Positions 25,591 through 38,325 of a stretch of 64,000 nucleotides of DNA are shown here, piece after piece. The stretch spans positions 129,517,821-129,581,820 of the forward strand of contig OV050033.1 in assembly GCA_920105625.2 (NCBI GenBank). Direction: 5' to 3'. Every line of letters starts with the position of its first letter. Position 1 is the first letter of the stretch. Both the position numbers and the translations under genes were made by a program. The notes under the pieces were generated by a model. It ran no database searches. It worked only from the letters and a program-made list of their open reading frames with translations, and was not told the DNA's origin. This stretch comes from Clusia tigrina (Eukaryota > Arthropoda > Insecta > Diptera > Clusiidae).

Positions 25591-25960
25591 ATTCAGAGTG
25601 AAAATTCCATCTCCTGTCTGTAGGCAGAACAGGGGGAGGGCACAGAACAGCATCTCTACGTTTGTCCTGCGTTTACCAGAATGAGGAGGCGCTTATTAGG
25701 ATCAGTTGGACAATGTGGGCTCATAATCTCTGGACAAAACTTTTGAGATTCTTAAAAAAAAAGAAATCTAAGAAGTTTGAAAAGGTGTAAATTCCTTTCA
25801 TTGACAAATCCTTTATTCTTACCGTTCGCAATTCGTATATTTCCTTTCTACTTCCAGGCGCATAGTAGAATGGGTATCAATTGCCTGAGTGCTTGGAGAC
25901 CTCCTTCCACGGAGGTTCTGCGGCCTACCTTAATTTCTATCTATATATCTACATTATTTA
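25590..25960 (+). pseudogene. Relic of LOA/I-like non-LTR C-terminus and 3' UTR
   Basis: The plus strand reads GEGTEQHLYVCPAFTRMRRR then LLGSVG, matching the E-x-x-EHLLCxCPAL-x-R-x-R-x-x-LG pattern of the terminal finger. After a frame change KLLRFLKKKKSKKFEKV follows, like the conserved end of these proteins. Downstream, cgcatagtagaatgggtatc and a cggcctacct block resemble the 3' UTR style of the other copies here. Only the last ~60 residues and the tail are left. Confidence 0.55.
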
Positions 25961-27480
25961 TTTTTATTAAATATTTTACACAACTTTTTTTGTTTTTTAA
26001 AAATATTAGCATCAGTTGCTTTTAATTGTAAAGTTTTATGTTGTTTTATTTTATTTATTAATTAATCACTATTATTTATTATTAATCAATATTGTTTATT
26101 AATCAATATTGTTTATTAATCAATATTGTTTATTGCTCTTAACAATTGTATCCTGGCGAATTCACAGCTGCTAATATCATGTTATTCATTAAAAATCTGC
26201 TTCTTTTACTTCCTTCAGTAATTTTGTCTATTATTTATTTATTTTTCATTTATTATTTATTTATCTGTTATTTTTTATTGTTATTTCGTCAACAAATTTC
26301 TTAGAAACACTCAATTTTCCATTTGTTTATTGATTTCTTCATTATTATTTTTATTATTACTTTGTTCTTTTTTTTGTTTGTTTATATTGAAAAAAAAACA
26401 TTTTTTGCTCCTTTGTTTATTTCTATTTATTTATAATTTTTTTATTAAATTTATTTCTCCACGAATTTATTTTTTTATTTTTTCTCAACATTTTATTTTT
26501 TTTAATATCTTTTATTTATCCATTCATTTTTTTTTGTTTATTTCTTTAATATTATTTTTTATTCCTTTTTTTTGCTTATTTATTAATTTATTTATTGTTA
26601 TTTTTTATTAATATATTTTTTATTTATTTATCTATTACTCTTTATTATTATTTCGTTTGTATTTTTATTTCTTCATTATTATTTTTATTATTACTTTGTT
26701 CTCTTTTTTGTTTGTTTATATTGAAAAAAAAAATGGTTTGACTTTTTAGTTTATTTCTATTTGTTTATTTTTTTACTTTTTCTCAACATTTTATTTTTTT
26801 TATATAACTGTTATTTTTATAATGAAATATTTTTTTATTTCTTTATTATTATTTTTTATTCCTTTTTTCTTTGTTTATTTTAAAAATTTTATTTTTTTAT
26901 TTATATCTATTTATTTATTTTTTTTAGTTTTTTAAAACTATTTTTAAAGTTATTTTTTCATATTTTTCTATTTATTTGCTTTTTTAATTTATTTGATATT
27001 TTTTATTATGTTGTTTTGATTGTTTATTTCTTTATAATTATTATTTATTCCTTTTCTTCTTTTTTTTGTTTTTTAATTTCAATTATAAATAGATAAACCA
27101 TTTCTTTATTATTATTTCCTTTTTGATTATTTCTATTTATTTATTTTTTGTGATTTCTCTTAACATCTTATTTTTAATATTTTTTTTTTTATTTATTTAT
27201 TTTTATCTCTCACATCGAACTCCGGTTGAGTATCTTCGAGGCAATACCAACAATTACGAACAACAATGAGGAAATATATACAATTATTATTACATATTAT
27301 TTTTCTTTAATTTCTTTTTTTTAAATCCTTATAAAAATTATATTTTTTTAAAATTTCGTATTGTTTTTTTTAATCAATAATTTTTTAATTATTTATGAAT
27401 TTTTCGTATTTTTTGATTTTTTCATTGCAATTTCTGGTAAAGATTTCTCATATTTACTTTTTCACTTATCTTTTCACAGT
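25961..27480. repeat. T-rich low-complexity tract
   Basis: Plus strand dominated by tttattt words. Within it, at about 26070-26138, a 17-bp unit (attaatcaatattgttt) is repeated about four times. Near 27200-27260 there is a short island of ordinary sequence. Confidence 0.8.
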
Positions 27481-28085
27481 TGCACAGATTTTCTTCGAAT
27501 TTTTGTTCTTATTGCCGTGCCCTTTTGAGCCCATTTTCACCAAGTATTAATTTTCATATATTCCTCGCACAGCCGCCAACTTTGAAATGCCCCCGCACAT
27601 CTTTTCCTCTGCTGTCGGCCAGTGTCGGTGTCGGTTGCAGTTTCGGAGAGTTTCTAAACGCACACTGCGCCCAACTCCGTGCCGCTGACTTCACAGAACT
27701 CTCGAGTCGCGGGTTTTTCCTGAGAATTCCTCTGAAAAAATTAGAAATGTTTTCTTGCCGGCGCTGCTCGTGCTGCGCTGCTGTTGCTCGGAGTCTCTCA
27801 CAGTCAGTCCCACAGTCGCGCAGTCTTATCATTTATTCATGTTACAAGAGCGGCAACAACAACAGCGAGAAGCAATAGAGACAACAACAACAAGAACACC
27901 ACGAACAACAACAATAACAACAACGGGAGTTCAACGCACACATTTTACATTTTAGAATTCTGTTTTTATTTATTTATTTATTTTTTGGGTTGTTGTTCTT
28001 TGCTGTTGCTGTGCCTTTGTTGTTTTATTGTTGTTGTTTTGTGTCTTTAAGTTACATTTTTCGTCTTCATACGCATTCCATTCTG
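27481..28085. other. GC-richer island with CAA repeats
   Basis: About 27560-27830 is clearly richer in G and C and contains ctctcacagtcagtcccac, resembling a fly initiator context (TCAGTC). A caacaacaacaagaacacc tract follows at 27855-27930, then a ttgttgttt tract. This layout is like fly 5' UTR sequence, but no ATG with a splice donor was found, so I make no gene call. Confidence 0.35.
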
Positions 28086-29055
28086 ATGACGCCGTTGTAA
28101 ATGGAATTACACAATTTTTATGTGAAGCGAATTCTTGCCCGGGGCTTGTGGCGTTGTCTTGTAATGCTACGGTTGCAAGAATGGATTGAAGAAATTGTTT
28201 TACTTTTTAATCGGAGTTTTGTTTTATTATTATTTGCAGGGATTTGCGGCTGAAAACAATTGCTATAAGATATGTAAATATTTGTATGAGGGTACAAGAA
28301 CAATTAATATTTGCTGTGGGCTATTTTCATATGACGAGAGAGCTTAGAAGAGCAACCTTGCTGAAGGTCACTTGAAGTTCATCGCTTGAAAGTCATATTC
28401 TATCATGTCAAACTCCTATTGAATGCCTTCTTCAAGAAGTCAAGAAGGCTCCCCAACTATATTATTTTTTGTATACATTTTTAAATACTTGTAATCATTT
28501 GTTGAAGGTCATTTGAAGGTCATCACTTGAAATTTATATTGTCACATATGATTTGATCAAAACTACCCCCAATGTAGATCCACATTTTGTGTAAAAAGGT
28601 ATCAGTCTGACATTATTCAGGGACTCTCTGGGTGACCAATTGATAGAAAAATCGTATGGAGAATGAACTCTAACAATAAATTGTGGAATAAATGATGAAA
28701 TCACTCCGACTTCCTAATTGTTTTAGCTGCGGCAGCAACTGACATTTTCGGTCCTTTCGGACGGATGTATTAAAACTCGATCTTATTTAGTTAAACATCC
28801 TCTCTTAATGATGTGTCGCTGAATACTGTTCTTATATAGCATTGGCGTCGTAGACTTGTAAACAAATAATCGCAGTGTTTGAAAGAGATAGTCATATATA
28901 AACCTTGTCGTTTCTCTCCTGTTGAACAGACTGTAGATGACAAAATGATCACAATCAACTGAAAAACACTCAGAAGGAGAAAATTCTCTGTACCCAGAAA
29001 CGCTTGGTCTGTCACCAAGTACTCTACTGCACCTTCACTGCTCTATTTAATCCTG
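28086..29055. other. Spacer; small imperfect duplication
   Basis: The phrase gaaggtca(c/t)ttgaag(t/g)tcatc(g/a)cttgaaa occurs at about 28363 and 28503. No gene seen. Confidence 0.5.
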
Positions 29056-29059
29056 GAAG

Positions 29060-30360
29060 CTAGCATATGAAATGATCAGTGGTGGATTCCTGAGATAGTT
29101 AGTAATAACAAAGCTCTCAGGAGGTGGCTACAACCTCATGAAACCGCAAGGAATTCAGGACACCACGGGCGTTGGAGTTAAAGGAGCTTCTTGTACTAGT
29201 GCTGGGGCTGCACTAGATACGATTCTAAACCTCCCTATTGATCTTCATACTTGTTGCATTTGCGCACTAAGTGCGGTAAGGCTAAGGGAATCCAGTAATT
29301 GGAAGGATACCCTGTGTGGTCATAGCAGCACTTTAAAAAAACTAACATCTGATATAATAATCTCGAGCACCGACTTCTTCGTTCGCAAATTGCATTTTGG
29401 GAGCTGAGTAAATACAGTTCTAGAAAGTAGAAACGACTGGAGGAAGAGGAGAGGTTCTCACGAAAGGTATATGCCAATTTTCAGCGACGGTTCCAAGATT
29501 TCCTCTGGGGTTAGAGCGGTTTTCTACTATCCTTCAAATTACAATCGACATCTTTCAAGAATAAGTCTTAGCAATTTGGCAGGCTTGTAAGGCGCTGAAG
29601 GGGACAGGCTGACCAAAAGCATATCAATTTACTCCGACACCCAAGGAACAATAATGGCCCTAGTCTCATCTTGTATCAGCTCTAAGCTGGCCTCTGCAAG
29701 GAGGAATTTAATTAATTATCGGAAACAAGAATATTGAAGGCAATGATAGGGTCGAAGTTGCTCGTCGGAAACTGACCAGGTGGACGTGGGCGTCCCCTAA
29801 CCATTGTTAAGGGAAATACATCTAATCACTTCCTCCGCAAGGTTCAGAAGAGGTGGAAAAACGCTGTGACATGTGCCATTTTGAGAAAGACGTGGCCTAA
29901 TTACAGTGCAGGAAGAACCAGGCCCTCCTATTCCTATCCCTACTTTCACGGGTAATTGGACTATCGGCATGTACACTGTAAAAACGGGCATTCCTTTCAG
30001 TGCACATTGCAGGAGCTGTAGAGACGCACAAGAGAGAGAAACGGTTGTCCACTTTATTGCTGATTTGCCCAGCCCTCGCCCGCATTAGACTTACATTTTT
30101 CTGAAGACCTTTTCTGAAGTGTCTTGGGCCTTGCTCTGGATTATAACTGTCACACCTTAGGTTAGGGTGGTAGCAAAAGGAAGTTTACCTAAGCTTTAGA
30201 CTCTAAAAACTTTGTTATAAACAACTTCGGCTGCTTGTAATTTCTTCGTATATCACCATATTTAGGCTCGCGTGGATATGGCATCAACACGCTACTAGTG
30301 GTAATTGGGCACCCCGGGGGCTTGTCAACCACTTACTTACCTACCTAGTAATAAAAAATA
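29060..30360 (+). mobile_element. Relic of LOA/I-like non-LTR element: RT thumb, RNase H, zinc finger, 3' UTR
   Basis: Plus strand, in order: AALDTILNLPIDLHTC and SAVRLRESSNWKDTLCGHSS (RT thumb and linker, open in 29138-29407), STDFFVRKLHFG, FSDGSKISSGVRAVFYYP (RNase H start, about 29475-29530), ISIYSDTQGTIMAL (about 29625), then GNWTIGMYTVKTGIPFSAH and CRSCRDAQERETVVHFIADL (about 29955-30070). In the finger, the second half of the usual HLLCxC is HFIADL, so a cysteine is lost. The 3' UTR includes a gtatatcaccatatttaggc region and acttacttacctacctagta, ending near 30360. It is 5' truncated and has several stops. Confidence 0.68.
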
Positions 30361-30650
30361 TCTTCCTTACTACTCAGTGGCGTTTGGAGCCTAGGAAAAT
30401 GCAAAGCAGCCCTCAATTTAACTTCAATGCCGTCACAGATTGGTTTTGTGGGAAATGAATGCCTTAATTCCTCTGTAACGGGGAAGTAGAAACGCAAAAA
30501 ACTCTCTGCTGACCTAATAAAGGTTGATCAATTTCAATTGGCGAAGACTTAACCAGAAGTAAGCAATATTCTGGTCCTATATTAATTTCTCATTTATTAA
30601 AATTTCACTGATATTTAGCAACTCGGCAGGAATCAAAGGAAATTATGAAT
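30361..30650. other. Spacer
   Basis: No motif seen. Confidence 0.4.
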
Positions 30651-30651
30651 T

Positions 30652-30960
30652 CCTATGCCTCATACAACCGAATCCTCATGTAAATGTATCCTCATACAAC
30701 TGTGTCCTCAAACAACTGTATCTTTATGCAACAGAATCCCTAAACAAATATATCCTCATACAACTGGATCCTTATACAACTCTATCCCTATACAACTATG
30801 TATATCCCTACACAACTATATACGCATACAAATGGATCCTCATACAACTGAATCCTCATACAACTGTATCCTCATACAACTATATCCTCATACAAATACT
30901 TTATCATACAACTATATCCTCATATACCTGCATCCTCATATAACTATATCTATCATAAAA
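30652..30960. repeat. 16-bp tandem repeat (cctcatacaactgtat), about 19 copies
   Basis: Units such as cctcatacaactgaat and cctcatacaactatat follow each other with point changes and small indels. The repeat has no stop in one frame, which explains the 126-codon open frame over it. Confidence 0.92.
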
Positions 30961-32040
30961 TTGTACCAGATTCTGTATAGTCTGAATATAGACGGATATG
31001 TATGGCCTAAGGATGTTACCTTCTACACCGGATAATTCACATTCCTCCTCTACGGAAATACGCTTTAATTTAATTTTGGAATGCTTTTCTAATACCTTTG
31101 GAACAACTTTTCAAAACTGTCCAACGACTCGACAGCTCTTTATCCAATTCAGTTCCTGGTGGCCTGAAATGGATTCGCAAATGTTAAAATGCAAATTTCT
31201 AGTTTCAACGACAAATATATGTTAATAGATCTAGGACAATACAACAAATTGGCATCTTTTTGAATACAATAGAAATCAAATGAAGAAATATTTAGGATCC
31301 CAATGGCATAAACAAATGTCCTTCCAGTTTCTTTTAAAGCGAAAACAAGCAACAACCATAACAGCATAGACAAATATTTTCTCACATATTCTTCAAAATT
31401 TCTAAGGTCATATTATTAATCCTTTGGCGAAGTTTCACGACAAACTTGTTATAAGGATATACAAATGTTATTTAAAGAATAAGTTGGCCTGCAAAACTGG
31501 AACATTTCAGTCTATTTATACGTTATTTAAATTCCATAGAAATAATAGCAAAATAGCCGCACAACACACAACAGCGAGCAAAGCGCTTGTCCTGTAGGAC
31601 GAAAATGGGGTGCCGGCAGGCGAACAAAAGAAAACTGAGAAATGTGCCTGAAGCAGTTCGCAGAGGACGTAATAAATAATTTGCACATTTCAAAGATGGA
31701 CCAGAAACTGGACCATCCTGTCTGGGATACGGGAAAAGAATAGCGTCGGTCAGTTTCCAAGGAAGTTGGACTGCACCAATGAAGCATCTTGTCTCAAGCC
31801 AAAACATTTCCATTGTTCTCTCAACAATTGTTAAGCATATTCTTTTATTTTTGGACCATTTTACACACAGCTGTGCCAAATTTGCATGATTTAAACGGAA
31901 AATTGATAACTGCAATTTCAGGAATATTTATTTTTGCATATATTTGAAGCTTAAAAGAGCAGCTGCGTGTGAGAAATAAGCGATATTATGATACACCCAA
32001 GTAAACTTGCTAATTGCGGCCATTTTGTAAAGCTTGATAA
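30961..32040. other. Spacer; one unexplained minus-strand ORF
   Basis: The minus-strand frame 31523-31915 is open for 130 codons from an ATG and overlaps a second open frame. It shows no signal peptide, repeat or family motif that I recognise. Without homology support I do not call it a gene. Confidence 0.3.
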
Positions 32041-32700
32041 GCACACCAAGCACACACACATATGCACACTTACGTCACTCACCCATACACATTCTCACAC
32101 ACTCTCGCACCAACGCTCATAAATAATTAAAACGCCACCCGTAAACAAAGCGACTCGGTGCCCAATCATAAAACGCGCCTAAAACTTCTTAGCTCGCTCT
32201 ACTGTTGTTGTTGTTGTGCTACGGTTTTGTTATTGCAATTACAACAACAACAAAAAGGGGCAAACGCAACATCGCAAGCAACAACAACAACACCAACCAC
32301 AATAACAACATTGAGAACAATCGGCAAGTATGTAAGTGCAATTTGCAAAGCCTCCTCCAATACGTTTTTTTGTTGTTGCATGCAACCCACACTCCACTCT
32401 CCACACCAACAAAACACACACACGACTACGACACGTATGCATGCCTGCACATGCCGAGCCCACGCACGCAAGCCAACCAATATGCACCATATGCAATCAA
32501 CCCGCCTCTCCTCATCATACCTAACATAAACACACCACACCACCCCTCACCTCACCTTACCATGCACGCTTAGGTCAGTCGGCCTGCTGACTGACGTTCC
32601 TCACTGAAATTTTGCATACGTATGCGCTTTTTTTCCTTCACACACTCACTCTCTCTCTGGGTGTGCATGGGTGCGCATGTGTATGTGTATGTATTTGTGT
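32041..32700. repeat. CA- and CAA-rich simple-sequence region
   Basis: Cacacac runs near 32050, ttgttgttgttgtgc and caacaacaac at 32200-32310, caccacacc tracts to 32560 and ctctctctctg near 32650. Open frames on both strands are Thr/His or Val/Cys-rich from composition. Confidence 0.7.
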
Positions 32701-32839
32701 TTGACTTGCACCAAGTGAAAACTGTTTCGGGGGAAAAACGATTGAAAAAGGTGCAATTTACGTGGTGACTTTTCGACTTTTATTCGGCCTGAGAGCAGAG
32801 AAGTGCATAAGTGCACTAAGAAAAAATGGTGCGTTTCAC

Positions 32840-34400
32840 GGTTCATACTCATGATGCAAACAGATGCATACTTGTTAACAGAAGACTAAAAGAAGTGTGT
32901 TGCATGATGAAGAATAATTGATATGCTCACTTATAAATCAAACGAAAAAACATTTTAAAAAATTTAGTAACATGAATCAGATTTATAGTCATGATTTAGA
33001 CAAATTTATACATAGAAAATCACAGGCAAAAAATTATAAGACACATGATTCACGTATTTAAATAAAAACGATTTCCACTCGTGATTCATATAAATTCCTA
33101 CTCATAAGAAGCCTTCAAATATAATTAATCGCACTAAATCAAACAGATTCGTACTTAGAAAAACCCCAAAACATCACATGATTCGGATATTTAAATCCTT
33201 ATTAAATAGATTCAAACCGAAAAAATAACTTTGAAAAATAATGACAAATCACAAATTTAATTGCAATTGGTTTACACTCATGATTCACACATATTCATAC
33301 TTCACAAATAAAGTCATATTATTCATGTGAACGAAACAGATTTACACTCGTGATTCCAATCAATTTATACTTAGGAAAAAAAGGAGACACATAATCCACA
33401 TATTTAATTAAAATAAGTTTGAACTCATGATTCAAACTAGTGTATATTCAGAAAAACACGAGAAAATACCACACGATTCACATATTTAAATCAAACAGGT
33501 TTACGGTCGTGATTCAAACAAATTCATAAAAAACTTTCTATAAAATTTAGTCACATGATTCAGATGCATCATGCAGATTTACTGTCGTAATTCAAACAAA
33601 TTTATGCACAGGAGAACACTAAAAAGTCTCAAGATTCACATATATAAATCCAACAGGTTTACAATCGTAATTCAAACTAATTTGTACTCATAAAACACTC
33701 GAAAAAAATAAAAATGTGTCACTCATTTAAATGAATAAGGATCACACTCGTGATTCAAACAGATGCGTACCCAGAAAATCACACGATCGAACAATATGAC
33801 ATAACATGGCCGCCATGATCTGTCAAAATCTACCAGTCTTTATTGGAATCCCCTTTTAAACCACACAGATTTACACTCGTGATTCAAACAGATTCCTACT
33901 CAGAAAAAACTTCACAATGAATCACATGAAAAAGACAGATTTACACTCGTGATTCAAACAAATTTATACTTGGAAAAACTCTCAAAAATAGGAGTCACAT
34001 AATCAATATATTTAATAGCAATAAGTTTCCCTCGCTCAAACAGAATCATACTCAAACAAAAAACAATCAAAAATAATAATCAAAAGATTCACATATTTAA
34101 AACAAAGAGATTTGCACTCATGATTATAGATTTATACTTGTGTTTACTCAGAAAAACTCTCCAAAATTTGTCTCTGCTCAATTTCGTATTTAATTGAAAT
34201 AGGTTTACACTCATTATTCAAACATTCACACTAAAAAAGTCTCAGACAAAAGTAGTCACTTGATTTACATATTTGAATTTTAAAATAGTGATTTATATTA
34301 ATGATTTAAACAGATTCATAGCCACTACTCCAGATTCATATCGAACCAGATTCATATCGAACCAGATTCATATCGAGAAAAATGCTCACTAAGATTGAGT
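32840..34400. repeat. Degenerate ~80-bp tandem array, about 1.5 kb
   Basis: The block tttacactcgtgattcaaac followed by (a/g)attcatactcagaaaaa recurs at about 33077, 33277, 33340, 33422, 33500, 33584, 33664, 33748, 33876, 33947, 34120 and 34210, with weaker copies before and after. Spacing is mostly 78-84 bp, with one gap of about 128 that holds unrelated sequence (33780-33860). Units differ by many substitutions, so the array is old. Confidence 0.85.
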
Positions 34401-35040
34401 CAAATGATTGTTACTCAACCTTCAAAAAGAATAATACTCTGCAGGATGCTCAAAAGATTGTCCGATGGGACTCAAACTTATCCTTCATGTTCATATTCTA
34501 GGTTTTCGTAGAATATGTGTTCTATATATTGTACATCTAGGATATATATTTTTGTTTTATATATTTCAATGATTTGCTGGAGGATTTTATAAATTTCTAT
34601 ATTCATATGATATATTTTGTAAATCTTTGTAAATTAATTGAGGTTTAATTAGGCGTGATTTTGAGCCGTTGGATGTTGGTTTGGACTTACGAAAAAATTC
34701 AATAACAATATATTTTAAATGTTTTGAAGAAACAATAATTAATAATATAATTTTGATTAAATTTCTTCTATATTTGCTAACTCCAATCATTCTTCGGCCT
34801 TCCCGTTGGACTTTAGTCAAATTGTGCAATATCCGCCAAGCTTTCTGAAGGTCAAATCTGCAGACAAGTTTATTTCAATGAAAATCTTGTCTCTTCTCAA
34901 TCATGACTAAACTACGCTAGAAATGTTCCACTTGTCCTTCCTCACCTTGTCGATAGTTTTTGATATGACGACAATGTCAGGAAGAGATCCACTGAGATAA
35001 CAACGGTTTTACATAAGTTAAGGAAGGTGTTTCAATAGAA
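34401..35040. other. Spacer without recognised gene
   Basis: AT-rich; no motif. Confidence 0.45.
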
Positions 35041-35041
35041 T

Positions 35042-35088
35042 CAGGTTTATTACTCTCAAAGTGGCAGGTTTATTACTCTCAAAGTGGA
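35042..35088. repeat. Perfect 23-bp tandem duplication
   Basis: caggtttattactctcaaag plus tgg occurs twice head to tail. Confidence 0.9.
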
Positions 35089-36080
35089 CAAGAAACTAAG
35101 GTAATTTTAATGATACAGAATATGAGTAAAATATTCCCTGTCAGAGTATATTTTTCTCTATCTCAGTGACAACATCAACGAGCAATCTTACATGGTATTT
35201 GCGAAGCACGACATGGGCTTCCATTTTTTGTACCATTCAATAGTATTGTAATACCCCGCTCCTTGCCGTTGGTAATCTCCTTGCTGGGCACCTTCATTCC
35301 GGAACCATACTTGCAACAAGGACGACTTTTTCTCTACCTTTCATTTTGCTTTCATTTGAAGTCAAATTTCAGCTCCTTTCTTTGCAAATAATATTCAAAC
35401 CAAAGTCAGCAGACAAGCGCAGCTGTCCTCTTTGTCCGAGAACGAGCGCATGCGTAAACAACTCTTGAGTTTCATTATCTTCGCATGCAACTGAGTCCCC
35501 GAAAACACACTCTCCGAAGCCTTTGAATTGCTGAGCGAATGTTTCACATTTAGAATTAGAATTTCAGTAATTAACGTTGCTGGCCGTCTCCTTTATCCCC
35601 TTGCAGGATACGCACAACGAGGGAGGCATGTGTGCGTAAGTCGTATGTGTGTGTGTGTGTGTGATTTTGTGTTTGTGGCGTTTCACCTTTCATGCGAGTG
35701 TTTGTTTAAAATTAATATTTACAAAGGAAACAACTGAGAAGCACGCTGGAAAAATACGAATTTGTCAGCCACTTTTGAAGTGTCCCGCCTGCCGTCGCAT
35801 GTGGCCCAATTACGCGACCCTTGATGGCATGAAGGCGATGGGCATGTGTGTTTTCCGAAACAATTTGGAGTGATTTTCTGTTTATTTAATAATTCAATTT
35901 TCAATTTAATATAAATTATGAGGAGAGTTGCTTTCGGGAGGGAGTTGCTTATGAGGGGAGTTGCACTCGCGTGCCAGATGCCAATCAAAAGGTTGTATTT
36001 CTAATTATTTTATTCAATTTAGATATTCTCTTTTTAAATTGATTTTCACTTTACGTGTAAAATGTTTCAGCTTTCTTGCT
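35089..36080. other. Spacer without recognised gene
   Basis: Contains a (GT)n run at about 35645-35662. Frames at 35528-35873 have no recognisable motif. Confidence 0.45.
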
Positions 36081-36084
36081 ACAA

Positions 36085-36660
36085 TTTCAAAAACAATCCT
36101 GAAACATTTTCCAATGGGGTCGATGGATCGTCGGATTTTCCTATGAGGCCATTTGACAATTAACTAGATCACACGTGATACATTTTCCAATAGGGTTGAT
36201 AGATTTTTGGATTCTCCTATGGGGCAATTCATATTAACTACGAGACATTTTCTAATAAGATCGATGGATCAAATTACCTATATGGTAATTTCAATATTTA
36301 CTAGAAGCATATATGAAACATTTTCAATAGGGTCGATAAGTCTGTCAATTTTCTTACGGGGTAATTTCATTATCAACTAAAAAGATACCTGCAACATATT
36401 CCTATAGGGTTGAGAGATAATTGGTTTTAACTCTGGGGTAATTGAAATATTAGAAAACACATTCGTGAAATAGTTTTCTACAGGGTCGATAAATCATTGG
36501 AGTTCCTATGGGGTGATTTCAACATTAGCTAAAAGAATACTTGAAATACTTTCCAATAGGGTCTCTAGATCGGTGAATGTTCTATGAGACAATTTCAATA
36601 AAAGCTAAAAGCATACCTGAATCCTTTTCCAATTGGGTCGATATATATTTAAATATACCA
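36085..36660. repeat. Degenerate ~75-bp tandem array, about 8 copies
   Basis: Each unit has gaaacattttccaatagggt, cgat(a/g)gatc, a g/tattttcctatgggg(t/c)aat block and ttcaatattaactaaaagca. The cgat core recurs at about 36118, 36197, 36264, 36334, 36408, 36485, 36560 and 36638. Confidence 0.87.
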
Positions 36661-36884
36661 CTCGGTGAAATGAACCCGTTCGCGTATGTGGGGAAAATGT
36701 AAATGGGGCATAAATCTATCAATTTATCAAGGTTCGCAGAGACTGGAGCCTCCGCAGGCATCCGAATCCGCATGATTGTTGAGTACTTGTGTTTCCTGTT
36801 TGCAAGATACTGATATGTCAGTCAAAGGGGAGAAACTGCATGGTATTAGAAATATTGTCAGTATTATATATGTAAGACGTAAAT

Positions 36885-37163
36885 CCCTTCTGGATAGGTC
36901 TCTTTTGGGGTGGGTCTCTTCGGGGTGTTCCCCTTTGTGCGGGTCCTTCGGTATATGCTCCTTCCCCGTGAGTCCCTTCGATGTGGGTCACTTCTGGTTG
37001 CATTCCTTTGGTATAGGACCCATCTGTGTGGTTCCCTTCAGGTTGGTCCCCATATGTAAAGGTCCATTATATACGGGTCGCTTCGGTGTGGGTCACTTAT
37101 GTATAGGTCGCTTTGTTATGGATCCCTTCTTTGCGGCTCCTTTCTATGTGGGTCCTTTCGGTG
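36885..37163. repeat. 15-bp minisatellite, left part (before mariner copy 2)
   Basis: Units of the form gtcccttcggtgtgg run without phase breaks up to the mariner insertion. Because 15 is a multiple of 3, every frame repeats as a pentapeptide; the 136-codon open frame over it (36776-37186) is not taken as a gene. Confidence 0.93.
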
Positions 37164-38325
37164 TACGAGGTGTGATCAAAAAATAACCGTTATTGTGTGA
37201 TCAAAAAATAAAGTATTTATTTATTCATCAACAACTATCTTGGCCCCTTCAAAGTAATACCCCTCAGATATAATACACTTATGCCAGCGTTTTTTCCAAT
37301 CCTCGAAACACTTCTGAAACGGTTTTTTTTGGTATCGCCAACAGCTCCTGTTTCGATTTTTCTTTTATCTCCTCAATCGTAGCGAAATGCTTTCCTTTCA
37401 TCGGTGTCTTCAGTTTTGGAACGAGGAAAAAGTCAGCGGGGGCCGCATAACTTCAAGGTAGTATTCCTTGTTGACCGTACGACCTTGTGGCAAGAATTCA
37501 TGATGCACCACCCCATTGCAATCAAAGAAAACTGTCAGCAAAACCTTTACGTTCGACCGAACTTGACGTGCTTTTTTCGGTCTTGGCTCATCTGGACGTT
37601 TCCATTGGGATGATTGGGCTTTGGTTTCAATGTCATAGCCATACACCCACGATTCGTCACCAGTTATGATCTTTCTGAGGAAATCTGGATCGTCGTTGAC
37701 GATGTTCAACAGCTCCTGAGCGATGTCCATGCGACGTTGCTTTTGCTCAAAATTTAGCAATTTTGGAACAATCTTCGCTGCCGCACGTTTCATGCCTAAA
37801 ACATCCGTAAAAATTGCTTGGCATGAGCCGAACGATATGCCAACATCATCAGCAACCTCTCTGATAGTGATTCGACGATTATCCAAAATCATTTTCTTCA
37901 CTGCGTCAATGTTTTCATCGGTTGTTGACGTGCTCGGGCAACCAGGACGAGCATCGTCATTGACATCTTCTCGGCCTTCCTTAAACCGGTTATACCACAA
38001 TTGATCTTGTGTTCTGCTCATAGTAGACTCGCCAAAGGCCACAGTCAACATTTCAAATGTCCTTGCGCGTTTAATTTAATTTTTTACACAAAACTGAATA
38101 CAGTTTCTTTGATCCATTTTTTCGAATAGTACAAAATCGAAGAGCACACCAAAACACGACTAACCTTTTTATCTGTCGAAAACAAACTGACAATCCAAAA
38201 TGGTTGGTATTGCCAACATATATAACAGACATGTGTACCAACATAACCGAAAAAAAATGCGAACATCGAACATACGTAACTCACGAAATTTGAAAATAAC
38301 GGTTATTTTTTGATCACACCTCGTA
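37164..38325 (-). mobile_element. mariner copy 2: complete ends, internal deletion
   Basis: TA duplicates lie at 37164-37165 and 38324-38325. Both 29-bp terminal inverted repeats are present (37166-37194 and 38295-38323). The element is 1158 bp, about 150 bp shorter than copy 3. The missing part corresponds to about 164 bp around the second catalytic Asp; a 12-bp segment kept here is missing from copy 3. Since the ends are intact, it could in principle be moved by a transposase made elsewhere. Confidence 0.95.
37221..38117 (-). pseudogene. mariner transposase, copy 2 (stop and deletion)
   Basis: The start codon is at 38115-38117 (MDQRNCIQF). Codon 14 is TAA (38076-38078) where copy 3 has GAA. 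The main open frame therefore starts inside, at the ATG ending at 38051. From there the helix-turn-helix region, GDESWVYGYD with the first catalytic Asp, and SNVKVLLTVFFDCNGVVHH are intact. After YYLEVMR a deletion removes HHDNAPAH and the PPYSPDLA block and shifts the frame, ending in PPLTFSSFQN. The C-terminal codons to the original TAA (37221-37223) survive in the other frame. No active transposase can be made. Confidence 0.93.

Noticed and set aside
30655..31035. 126-codon frame rich in Pro, His, Thr and Leu
   Set aside because: Produced by a 16-bp tandem repeat without stops in that frame.
31523..31915. 130-codon minus-strand ORF
   Set aside because: No recognisable domain, overlapping frames equally open, and no splice or UTR context; left unassigned.
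32199..32543. Cys/Val-rich minus-strand frames
   Set aside because: Antisense reading of CAA and CA simple repeats.
36776..37186. 136-codon frame resembling pentapeptide repeats
   Set aside because: A 15-bp minisatellite gives five-residue periodicity in any frame; the pattern continues on the far side of a mariner and has no start or splice support.
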